Assembly (NCBI GenBank): GCA_010909165.1
Contig: MU008169.1
Location: 1,984,001 to 2,048,000, forward strand
Source: Anthoceros angustus
Lineage: Eukaryota > Streptophyta > Anthocerotopsida > Anthocerotales > Anthocerotaceae
Length of the DNA: 64,000 bases
Direction of reading: 5' to 3'
The translations under genes and the position numbers were made by a program. The notes beneath the pieces are model-generated. The model did no database searches, had not been told where the DNA came from, and saw only the letters and a list, made by a program, of their open reading frames with translations. Positions 44,834 through 54,400 of the stretch are shown piece by piece (positions within the stretch are counted from its first letter, which is position 1; each line of letters starts with the position of its first letter).

Positions 44834-46378
44834 TCAGCGATACTGGATGTGGCCTGTCTTGTTGAAATGGCACTTGAGGGCCTTTGGGTTTGCCCAAGCC
44901 GAGGATATATAAGAATCATCCTCATCCTCTTGAAGTTTCTGCATATTGAAACCGTGTGTTCTTGAGAGCAGAGTCAATAGAGTGGAAAAGCAAAGAAGAC
45001 TGTTTTACATTTCTCAATACATACTTCTTGTTCTTTTTGCTGTTTGTAGTACCATGCCATCATAGCCTTCTGTGTCTCTTCGTCCACTGGCTGGCAACAA
45101 AATAAAGCACGCAGACTCAACTCTAGGTTGGCATCAATGCCTACATGTTCATAATCTCTACAACAAAGGTTCAATCTCCACTTACTGGTTCTCGAGCGGG
45201 AGCTTGGAGCCCCTTGCCTTGGAGCTTGACAACAACCTGGAAAAGGCAGCATAAAAAGTTTGACTGAACGCGACCTTGATCGACCGGTTTTGAGAGAACG
45301 GTAAGCTAGTTTGGGAATCGAAACAGGATGCTTCCATTACCTTGGTTTTTTCATTTTTCCCCAGGTGGTCTCCTATCTTCTTTTCTCTATGGAACTCCTT
45401 GCCTGCCCACCACATCTGTGCTGTATCTGGATCAAAGGCATCCTTGCCTGCTTTGCAGCCGGAGAGCCATGACCCATTAGAAGATGATACTGGTACGAGG
45501 AAGATGAGAAAATACTTGATTGTTTCAACCGAAAGTGCAGGCCCTGCAGACTACGTACGTTCGAAGGTGCCAGTGAGCTCTTGCTGAACAGGATCATATC
45601 TGGGCAGGCCCATAGGATAGCATATTGCAACAGCACCCTTTACGTTTAGCAGAACTTCTTTCAAGGATGCCAGATCAAGGGGCACCTTGTGCAACACCTG
45701 CTCCTGCAATCAATTACTTCACATGTTGAAGCTTCAGCCGCTACAGACGACATTCAAGTTTTTCTTGACTGAAACCTGCTGGCTTCTGTCAATAAGAGAC
45801 GGCATAGTTTGAAGAGAAGACAGCATTATGAGACACAACCAGAGCACAACGAGCCCCTCAAAAAAAATGCCCAAGGGCAAAGGGTGGGTTTACCTTGGAG
45901 ACACAGGCTGCAGCTTCAGCAAGTGCCTTTGAGAGAACTTGAGCAACTTCGGGATCGCATGCTGAAAGAAACAAAAGCCTTGAGACCCAATTGCCAGACA
46001 GAATTGTAGCCAGAGAGAGAGAGGGAGAGACATGCTGCAAAATCGTATGCGCAAGGGCGGAGGTTTGAAACCTTCTCCTGTCCGGGTGCAAGAGGGATCT
46101 TTGTTGTAGAAAGGACCCCTCGGTTTATGATGCACGTTGCTGGAGCATTGGGCAGCCCCAGTTTCAGGTTCGTCGTCGCTGTCCTCGTCCTCACACTCAG
46201 GATCCCTGGCAGGGCCGTGAAGAGCTAGACGGTTGCCCTCCTCCTTCAGATGCAGCAGCCGCAGCTGCATGTTATAGATGCGGACTACATCCTTCACCAC
46301 GTCATCCACACTTGATGAGGTTGAGCACTCATGCAAGAATTGGTGCTCCTCGCTCTGCTTCAGGTGAAGCAGGACCAT
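44834..46378 (-). CDS. CFAP298: CFAP298 homolog (cilia- and flagella-associated protein 298)
   Basis: Seven exons (46378-46072, 45961-45894, 45703-45559, 45489-45341, 45236-45186, 45090-45025, 44938-44834) give 296 aa; the human protein has 290. CFAP298 (C21orf59, kurly) is needed for outer dynein arm assembly and cilium motility. Matching segments in order: start 'MVLLHLKQSEEHQFL', 'VRIYNMQLRL', 'AVAICYPMGLPRYDP', 'WWAGKEFHREKKIGDHLGKN', 'GLQAPAREP', 'DEETQKAMMAWYYKQQKEQE', and a last exon 'DDSYISSAWANPKALKCHF'. All phases agree. Seed plants without flagellated sperm lack this gene, so it points to a plant with swimming sperm. It shares a 270-bp divergent promoter region with ICln. Confidence 0.95.
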
Positions 46379-46648
46379 GGTGCCTGACGACACCACGTGC
46401 CTGCCTGCTGTAGGGGAAATCGGGCAGGAGGGTTCTCTACAAGGGCAGCAGAGAATCTGCTGTGGGTCGTGAAACAAGAGATGCTCCCGTCCTTGCACTC
46501 AGGATCCAAAGCAAAGCACCCCAAATTCCGTCACACCCACGACAGTTATGTTAGGGCCGTTTCTCTCGCTCTCGGTTGAAAGACCATTTTGGCGGGCTTC
46601 CGGTTGTCCAAACGAGCAGGTTCGAGGGCTTTCGATTTGTGTGGTGCC
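46379..46648. promoter_or_regulatory. Divergent promoter region, CFAP298 / ICln
   Basis: Only 270 bp separate the two start codons, so both 5' UTRs and promoters lie here. No clear TATA box was seen. An open frame runs upstream of the ICln ATG without an ATG of its own. Confidence 0.6.
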
Positions 46649-47751
46649 ATGGCGGCGGGTCTGGTTGCGGTGGCAGAGCGCGATGCGGAAGGGCGACCCT
46701 GCCTGGACGTGGACGACGGGGAAGCTGGGTTTGCGCTGGTGCAGCCAGCCGTGGGCATCGTGCTTGGCAGCTCTTCCTCAGCTCAGCTGGGCACCTTGTA
46801 CATCACCACCAGGCAAGTTTGGAGCCTGGTTATGTGTGAACTTGCTTTCATGTTCGGAGCTGTGGGGACTGATGCAGTGTGTACAGTGTGCCAGGAACAA
46901 TGCAATTAGCTGATCTGAATGGGTTGTTGCAGGCGGCTCATATGGCTGAGTGATGAGAACGCGGACAAAGGATATGCAGTTGATTTCTTATCGCTGTCGA
47001 TGCATGCAGTTTCCAGGGATGTTACTGCTTTCCCTCAAGCTTGCATTTACACCCAGGTACTTGTTGAGATCTACTGCGTTGGCGTATGGGGGATTTGATT
47101 TCCACACAACTGGCATTCACTGTCCCTTCTGATCGGGTCTCAGATAGAGACTGATGGAATGGATGAGGAAGACGAAGATGAGGGTGGCGAGGACGACGAG
47201 GCTGTGGAGCCAGAAGGAGGTGTTCCTGACTTGTCAAAGGTGCAGGAGATGCGGCTTGTGCCACAGGATCCCAGTGTATGTATCCTTGAAGTAGCAAACC
47301 GTGTCGATACCTGATTTGGGGTGTAGCAGAACAAGCCATTAGTCTGGACCCGATTTTCCTTCACTCTCAGCTAGTGGATCACATGTTTCAAGTTCTTTGT
47401 GACTGTGCAGCTTTGAACCCAGACCCTGAAGGAGGTATGTGCACTTAATCTGCCCTTGCCGAGTGTCATTCTTCCAGTTTCATGCTTTTCTCACATGCTG
47501 GCTCGGACTTCAGAACAAGAAGGTGAAGGCGAATGGTTCTTCAATGCGGACGAGGTTATGCCCAATGTCATTGGAGGAGGCGTCAATGGACACCATGACA
47601 TCTCCAACGTATGATTGTTCACCTGTGTTAGGTTTAAGCATGTTTTGTGAGGAGGAGCTTGCAGCTAACATTAATCGTCCGTGGCTCGTCACAGCTTGTG
47701 ATAGATGACACCAGGTACGAAGATGCAGAAGAAGAGAGTTTGGAAGAGTAG
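46649..47751 (+). CDS. ICln, chloride conductance regulatory / methylosome subunit pICln
   Basis: Six exons (46649-46812, 46933-47056, 47144-47275, 47371-47434, 47514-47608, 47695-47751) give 211 aa. pICln binds Sm proteins in the cytosol and with PRMT5 prepares them for snRNP assembly. The N-terminal PH-like fold is visible ('LGTLYITTRRLIWLSDENADKGYAVDFLSLSMHAVSRD'), then an acidic loop (MDEEDEDEGGEDDEA), then 'VQEMRLVPQDPSQLDHMFQVLCDCAALNPDPEGE' and an acidic end. Intron 1 must begin with GC (ACCAG|GCAAGT) to keep phase; a GT four bases on would break the frame. The ATG at 46649 is the only one that fits the family start. Confidence 0.95.
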
Positions 47752-47954
47752 CAACCTGATTCCTGGATAGCCATAGTAGCTGATTATGGTTGGTGCCTGG
47801 CTGTTGATCGATATGTACATTGGAACGCTCTCGGATTCTCAGGCTCAAAATCCTGACAATTTTGATACTTTGACCTTGGTGTTGGGTTGTTTTGATCTAG
47901 CTGTAAAGTCTGAACTTCGAGATATTGGTTTCGTGGAGGGTGAAAGACTCCAAT

Positions 47955-49383
47955 TCACGGCAAGAATGGCAGCTGGACACCTTCAAATGAACACACTGTT
48001 ACATGGCCGCATTCTATGCATGCAAATTTAACTGGGACACCGTGATTGCCTCTCTCAAGGTCCTCTACTTCCCTAAGCTCGGGAGGACGGTCACTGCAGC
48101 CACAAAGTAGCAACTCAGATCTTGCAAGCAGACCTTCAGAAAGAAACGAACCTTACCAGTGCTTAGCACCCTTACCTAGTAACACAAAGGCTGAACGCTG
48201 GCCTTCCTGGCTCAGTTTTTTTGAACTTGCTATTAGGCAGGTAGACATCATACATGGGCACGAGCTGGGAGGTTTGTTGGGCTTGATCAGCGTGACATTT
48301 GAGAGACTCTGCAGTGGAGTTCACCACTGTACAACCAGCTTCTACCTCTTGCCCCTTCCAAGGTCTGGCCAGATCCGCCCCAACCAACTCGTCGAGCTTC
48401 TCGCCATCTCCCTCCAGTAGACTGGCTAGAGGGGCTCCATAGTCACATCTAGGCTCCGATAGTGAGCTTAGTACCGCATTCGTGGGTACTTCAACTTCTC
48501 CAGCCTCATCACTCCCCACGTCACTTAACACATCAATCTCACCTGTTGATACCTCATCCTCCGGGTCTTGTTCCTTCACATCTAACGAACTCATCAACTG
48601 AACTGTGGACGAAGCATTGTCATGGTTGCCACTGTTTGCCTGCTGCTTTCCACAAGCCTCCAGGTTCTTAATAAGCCTTCTCTCAGAGTTTCTTGTCCAT
48701 ACCACGTCATGTCTACCGACAACGTAGCCAAGCCTCTTCAAATAAGCATAACACTGATAAGCACCCCAAGAACAGCCATACGACATGTCGGCCAACAGGC
48801 TGTACAGTCTCACAGTCGGCATCAAATCTTGCCCCACCATGAGAACCAGGCTTCCACGTTCCACCAACCACCTGAACAAAAGAGAACCTACTCTCAATCA
48901 CCCAATCCAGCAGCGCACCTGGAATCTGGTCAAGCAGCAACAGCAGCATGGCAGGAAAACGAAACGCACACTGCTTCTTCAACATGACAGAAAAGCTTGC
49001 CCTCCCGAATAATCCCAGTCGTGTTCCACATCTTGCCTCTCCTTACCACAAGCTCTGCTATGCCTCTCTCTGGCTGCCAAACTGCAACAGACACATCCTT
49101 CCTGCAGCACAGAGACATCCGGACAGTCACACAACTCCAACAGGTTCAGCAATGTCGTCATTCACCAAACCTGCAAGGCTGCATGCATAAGTCACCTGGA
49201 AAGCAGCCCGCTTGGCCTAATCTGGTGGGTTGCAGAAACACTCCTACAACTCCCACCCTCATCTCCACGGTCGCTGGACCCACAGTCTGTGACGGAGGCA
49301 GCAGCCTCCCCGGCCGTGCATGCTCCAAAACCGGGCTCAGCAGCAGACAGAGACCGTCCCATGTAAAGGTCTGAAGCTTCCAT
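47955..49383 (-). CDS. TSEN54: tRNA-splicing endonuclease subunit Sen54
   Basis: Four exons (49383-49196, 49101-48970, 48871-48176, 48093-47955) give 384 aa. Sen54 is a structural subunit of the tRNA intron endonuclease, pairing with Sen2. The N-terminal domain reads 'GIAELVVRRGKMWNTTGIIREGKLFCHVEEAVWLVERGSLVL' and then 'AYQCYAYLKRLGYVVGRHDVVWT'. A long acidic Ser/Glu-rich linker sits in exon 3. The C-terminal part has 'YDVYLPNSKFKKTEPG', 'FSLCVTR' and a final exon with 'REVEDLERGNHGVPVKF'. Exon 1 is less conserved; its ATG at 49383 is the first in frame. The gene converges with ICln, 203 bp between stops. No catalytic residues are expected in this subunit. Confidence 0.93.
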
Positions 49384-49816
49384 GAAGACGCACACATCTG
49401 CAAAGCCTTCAGCACAGAAGAAGCAGCAAGATCAAACCACCCATCCCAAGAGGGAACATCTCCTTGCCCGAAAACCCATTGCCACGTCGGGAAATGGCAA
49501 TTGGGGTTTCCCGACATGACATCTCCTTGCCAAAACCGTAGCCGGCACCCGGATTTCGAAATTCAGGGAAACCACATCAAAAAACCGCGGGGGAAAGAAT
49601 CAAGCGGCAGGAGGCACGAGCCCCAATTCTCAACGTTCACTTACGACGTCTAACCAACCGGCTCCTGGCCAGTCTGCTACCGCATTTCGGGAAATGGCAA
49701 GTGGGTTGTATAGAGAGATGGTTACAGCAATGGACTGCGGCTGCTGTTGTTGCGCGGTCGAGCGATGACTTGTGATAATGCATCATGCCCGATCGCGCAT
49801 TCGGGCCAGTCAGGGA
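49384..49816. other. Divergent spacer between TSEN54 and the lectin kinase
   Basis: 433 bp between the two start codons. 'cgggaaatggcaa' occurs twice (about 49487-49500 and 49688-49700). Presumably it contains both promoters; no TATA box stands out. Confidence 0.5.
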
Positions 49817-52800
49817 ATGAAGCCATTCCTTTCACGGACCACACACTACCTGCTGGTTGCCGCATGTTACTGTGTCTTCAGCTGTTCAGGCCAAGTGCAA
49901 TCAGGTGGGCATCTATCCGAGTGCATCCTAGCTCGCCCAGCACGGTGTGAGCTAACTCCTTGTGTCTTTCCTTGCAGCAACAGGATCAGGAGCGGTGGTT
50001 TGCCCTGCTGGATGGCAGACGGAGCCCGGTATCGGCCGCTGCCTTCTGGTGAAAGCCGGAGCCAGCAGCTCTTGGAGCGAGGCCGAGAGCTCGTGCCGTG
50101 AGGAAGGAGGCGAGCTGGCGGCTCTGAGCTCGCTGCAGGAGCTGCTGTATGTACAGACGGAGTGCGCTCCAAGCTGCTGGGTGGGTGGGCACCAGGTGGA
50201 GGATGGCAGTGGCGGATTGACATGGAGCTGGAGCGACTGCAGAGTTGGCTGGAACAGGTCGGGGCCTTTGGGGAATCCTGCATTGCCCAACACTACGTCT
50301 GCCGTGGATGGAGAATGCACCTTGGTTGCACAGGGAGTGGCCACCCTTGTGGCACAGAATTGCAGCTCCTTACACAGTTTTGTTTGCTCACAAAGAGGTG
50401 ATGTTTTGATTTGATGTGGTCTGGAGATGGTGGGTGGGTGCCTTTTTCAGCTTCTGATGTTGATGCTGATGTTGGTGAAATGCAGGAATAGCATGCGCAG
50501 GGAGATCCCAGCACAAAGAGTACATAATCATACTAATAGCTGTCAGCTGCTTCATTCTTGCCACCACTCTGGGAGTCCTCATCTGGCTCCTTGCTTTCAA
50601 GAGAAGCAGGAGAAGGAGGAAGGGCGGAGGCATGGAAGGAGCCCTTCCTCCTCAGCCTTCATGTCACCACCATGGATCCTTTACACCTGCAGTGACCTGA
50701 GCTCAGCCACCGGCAGTTTCAGCGAGAGCAACCGGCTGGGGAGGGCAGGGGAGCACCCAGGGGCGTGCTGCCGGATGGATCCGTGGTTGCCGTCAAGAGG
50801 CTCAGGAGGTCCAGCCTCAGGGAAGGAGGGATTTTCTGGCTGAGATGATTGGTATTGCGCGGCTTCGCCATCCTAATCTGGTGGCGGTGAAGGGATGCTG
50901 CTTCGAGAACGGGAGCGGTACATCGTGTACGAATTCGTGTCCAACGGGCCCCTGGACAAATGGCTCCACGGGCTTCCCAAGGGATCCAGGAGCCTGGACT
51001 GGGATCTGCGGATCCACATCGCTGCCACGGCTGCGCAGGGCATTTCGTAAGGCCGCTGGAAAACCCTAGCTTTGTGTGTGGTGCTTTGCTTGGTTTGCTT
51101 AGTTTGGCATTTCCTTGCTCTGCTTGGAATTGCCTTGCCTTGCCTGCCTTCCATTGTATTGCATTGCTTTGCTCTGCTTGGCATTGCCTTGCCTGCTTTG
51201 CATTGCGTTGTATTGCTTTGCTCTGCATGGCGGCATTCGTGGCCTGACTTCCTTGCTTTGTTGACTTTTCCTGCTTCCTTGACTTGGTTGCTTTGTAAGC
51301 TTCCCTTATTCTGCTTACGCCGCCGTTTTGCCTGCTTTGCTTGCGTTGTCTGTTTGCCTGCTGTTCTTGCTGTCTTAGCCTGCTGTGCTTGATTGCTATG
51401 CCTGCTTTTCTCTCGTTGTTTGTTGTCAACATTCGATTTGGTCTGCCTGTTTTGATTGATCGGCGTGCTTTGGTTGCTTTTCTTAGCCTGCTTTGGCTTG
51501 CTCAGCCTGCTTTGCTTTCCTTCCTTGCTTCCTTAGCTTGCTCTGTTTCTGTCGATCGATCGACTTGCTTTGCTTTCCTTAGCCCGCATTGGATTGCTTA
51601 GTTGGTGTTTTTGTTTTGATTGATCGGCTTGCTTTGCTTCCTGGCCTACTTTGGCTTGTTTACCCTAATTTGCTCCCTTCGCTTGTTTTGATTGATCGGC
51701 TTGCTTTACTTGCTTCCTAGCCTTCTTTGCTTGCTTAACCTGCTTTGCTTGCGTTGTCTGTTTTGCGGTGAAAGCCGGAGCCAGCAGCTCTTGGAGCGAG
51801 GCCGAGAGCTCGTGCCGTGAGGAAGGAGGCGAGCTGGCGGCTCTGAGCTCGCTGCAGGAGCTGCTGTATGTACAGACGGAGTGCGCTCCAAGCTGCTGGG
51901 TGGGTGGGCACCAGGTGGAGGATGGCAGTGGCGGATTGACATGGAGCTGGAGCGACTGCAGAGTTGGCTGGAACAGGTCGGGGCCTTTGGGGAATCCTGC
52001 ATTGCCCAACACTACGTCTGCCGTGGATGGAGAATGCACCTTGGTTGCACAGGGAGTGGCCACCCTTGTGGCACAGAATTGCAGCTCCTTACACAGTTTT
52101 GTTTGCTCACAAAGAGGTGATGTTTTGATTTGATGTGGTCTGGAGATGGTGGGTGGGTGCCTTTTTCAGCTTCTGATGTTGATGCTGATGTTGGTGAAAT
52201 GCAGGAATAGCATGCGCAGGGAGATCCCAGCACAAAGAGTACATAATCATACTAATAGCTGTCAGCTGCTTCATTCTTGCCACCACTCTGGGAGTCCTCA
52301 TCTGGCTCCTTGCTTTCAAGAGAAGCAGGAGAAGGAGGAAGGGGCGGAGGCATGGAAGGAGCCCTTCCTCCTCAGCCTTCATGTCACCACCATGGATCCT
52401 TTACACCTGCAGTGACCTGAGCTCGGCCACCGGCAGTTTCAGCGAGAGCAACCGGCTGGGGGAGGGCAGGGGGAGCACCTACAGGGGCGTGCTGCCGGAT
52501 GGATCCGTGGTTGCCGTCAAGAGGCTCAGGAGGTCCAGCCTCCAGGGAAGGAGGGATTTTCTGGCTGAGATGATTGGTATTGCGCGGCTTCGCCATCCTA
52601 ATCTGGTGGCGGTGAAGGGATGCTGCTTCGAGAACGGGGAGCGGTACATCGTGTACGAATTCGTGTCCAACGGGCCCCTGGACAAATGGCTCCACGGGCT
52701 TCCCAAGGGATCCAGGAGCCTGGACTGGGATCTGCGGATCCACATCGCTGCCACGGCTGCGCAGGGCATTTCGTAAGGCCGCTGGAAAACCCTAGCTTTG

Positions 52801-54075
52801 TGTGTGGTGCTTTGCTTGGTTTGCTTAGTTTGGCATTTCCTTGCTCTGCTTGGAATTGCCTTGCCTTGCCTTGCCTTCCATTGTATTGCATTGCTTTGCT
52901 CTGCTTGGCATTGCCTTGCTTTGCATTGCGTTGTATTGCTTTGCTCTGCATGGCGGCATTTCGTGGCCTGACTTCCTTGCTTTGTTGACTTTTCCTGCTT
53001 CCTTGACTTGGTTGCTTTGTAAGCTTCCCTTATTCTGCTTACGCCGCCGGTTTTGCCTGCTTTGCTTGCGTTGTCTGTTTTGCCTGCTGTTCTTGCTGTC
53101 TTAGCCTGCTGTGCTTGATTGCTATGCCTGCTTTTCTCTCGTTGTTTGTTGTCAACATTCGATTTGGTCTGCCTGTTTTGATTGATCGGCGTGCTTTGGT
53201 TGCTTTCTTAGCCTGCTTTGGCTTGCTCAGCCTGCTTCGCTTTCCTTCCTTTGCTTCCTTAGCTTGCTCTGTTTCTGTCGATCGATCGACTTGCTTTGCT
53301 TTCTTCCTTAGCCCGCATTGGATTGCTTAGTTGGTGTTTTTTGTTTTGATTGATCGGCTTGCTTTGCTTCCCTGGCCTACTTTGGCTTGTTTACCCTAAT
53401 TTGCTCCCTTCGCTTGTTTTTGATTGATCGGCTTGCTTTACTTGCTTCCTAGCCTTCTTTTGCTTGCTTAACCTGCTTTGCTTGTTGCTTGTTTTGCTGC
53501 CATGCGTGTGAGCGAGCTCGCTCACAGCGTGATTCTTGCGTGCCAGGTTCTTGCACGACAAGGTGAAGCCCCACGTGGTGCATAGGGACATTAGGTCCAG
53601 CAACATCTTGCTGGACGACAAGTTCGAGGCGCGGGTACTGGGAGTGGGGCTGGTGAAGATGATGCCGCGGGAGGCGGTGAGCGAGCAGCCTGTGGCCCGG
53701 AACTACGGCTACAGAGCCCCCGAGTTCATGTACCGGAACGAGCTCACGATGAAGAGCGATGTTTACAGCTTCGGGGTGCTGCTGCTGGAGATGGTGAGTG
53801 GGAAGAAGCCTGAGGACGTGGGGACCAATGGGCAGAGCTTCCTGGAATGGGCCACCCCGCTGTTCCAGGCCAAGCGGCTGGCCGAGATACTGGACCCGGC
53901 CATAGTCACGGTGCCGGATGTGAGCAAGATCCAGCTGGTTGTGGACCTCGTCAAGGCTTGCACCCAGGCGGTGCCCGCCATGCGCCCCAGAATGTCTTAC
54001 GTTTTGCACCAGCTGCAAGGCCTCGATGTGTCTGACATATCGGACGCCAGCCAGCCGGAGAACATCGTCTTCTAA
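49817..54075 (+). CDS. C-type lectin receptor-like kinase with internal tandem duplication
   Basis: Best model joins 49817-49904, 49978-50397, 52205-52772 and 53547-54075 (534 aa), like Arabidopsis At1g52310 (about 550 aa). Exon 1 is a signal peptide; exon 2 a C-type lectin domain (CPAGWQ...C, CWVGG, WSDC); exon 3 has a membrane span at 182-207, a basic stop-transfer, a Gly-rich loop LGEGRGSTY (254-262) and Lys275 (VAVK); exon 4 has HRD at 371-373, APEF and the C-lobe. DFG is replaced by GVG (391-393), as in this family, so catalysis may be weak or absent. Oddity: about 50050-51765 (most of exon 2, exon 3, intron) is repeated at 51768-53486. The first exon 3 (50486-51046) is 7 bases shorter and frameshifted, and the second exon 2 lacks its start, so only the model above gives an intact protein. 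Confidence 0.9.
50050..51766. repeat. 1.7-kb tandem duplication inside the lectin kinase gene, unit 1
   Basis: Offset to unit 2 (51768-53486) is 1719 bp. Lectin exon sequence looks identical. The kinase exon differs by single-base losses in runs (gaagggcgg/gaaggggcgg, acgggagcgg/acggggagcgg, ctcaggg/ctccaggg) and a short loss at ggagcac.ccagg. The intron part differs by small indels in 'ttgcc' and 'ttgct' repeats. Confidence 0.95.
51047..51766. repeat. Low-complexity TTGCTT/CTTGCC-rich intron, unit 1
   Basis: A 700-bp intron dominated by 'ctttgcttgc', 'ttgcattgc' and 'gattgatcggcttgcttt' words, with duplicated sub-blocks. The second copy lies at 52773-53546. Pyrimidine-rich repeats could favour slippage and unequal exchange, and the duplication junction (51766) lies in it. 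Confidence 0.8.
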
Positions 54076-54400
54076 ATAATAATACCGACGCCAAACATAA
54101 TAATGTTCCTTCCACACAAAGTGGTTCTCACGTGGGAAGTCCGCGTTCAAGGCGTAGGTGCTTCCTTTTCTGTTGGAAAGGAAGGCACAAATCATGTAAT
54201 TAACTTATATCTGCGACCTCCAACTAACCGGTTGGTCACTCATCACTCAGCAGCCAACTACACATAACCTCCCCGCCGGTGCAATAGCATTTTCTTGTCT
54301 GCAAACAAACGATGAAACCCCTCCCCCGAAGACTTCTGAGAACAAAAATATAGATTGGGAAAGGCACTTCTCACATTCTGCTGAGCCCCACGCTCAGACA
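54076..54400. other. Convergent 3' spacer, lectin kinase / BFR1-like
   Basis: 325 bp between two stop codons on opposite strands; it must hold both 3' UTRs. 'aataataata' follows the kinase stop directly. Nothing else seen. Confidence 0.5.

Noticed and set aside
50719-51432. 237-codon minus-strand ORF across the kinase exon and intron
   Set aside because: Antisense shadow of the kinase exon extended by the repetitive intron; Lys/Gln-rich low-complexity translation.
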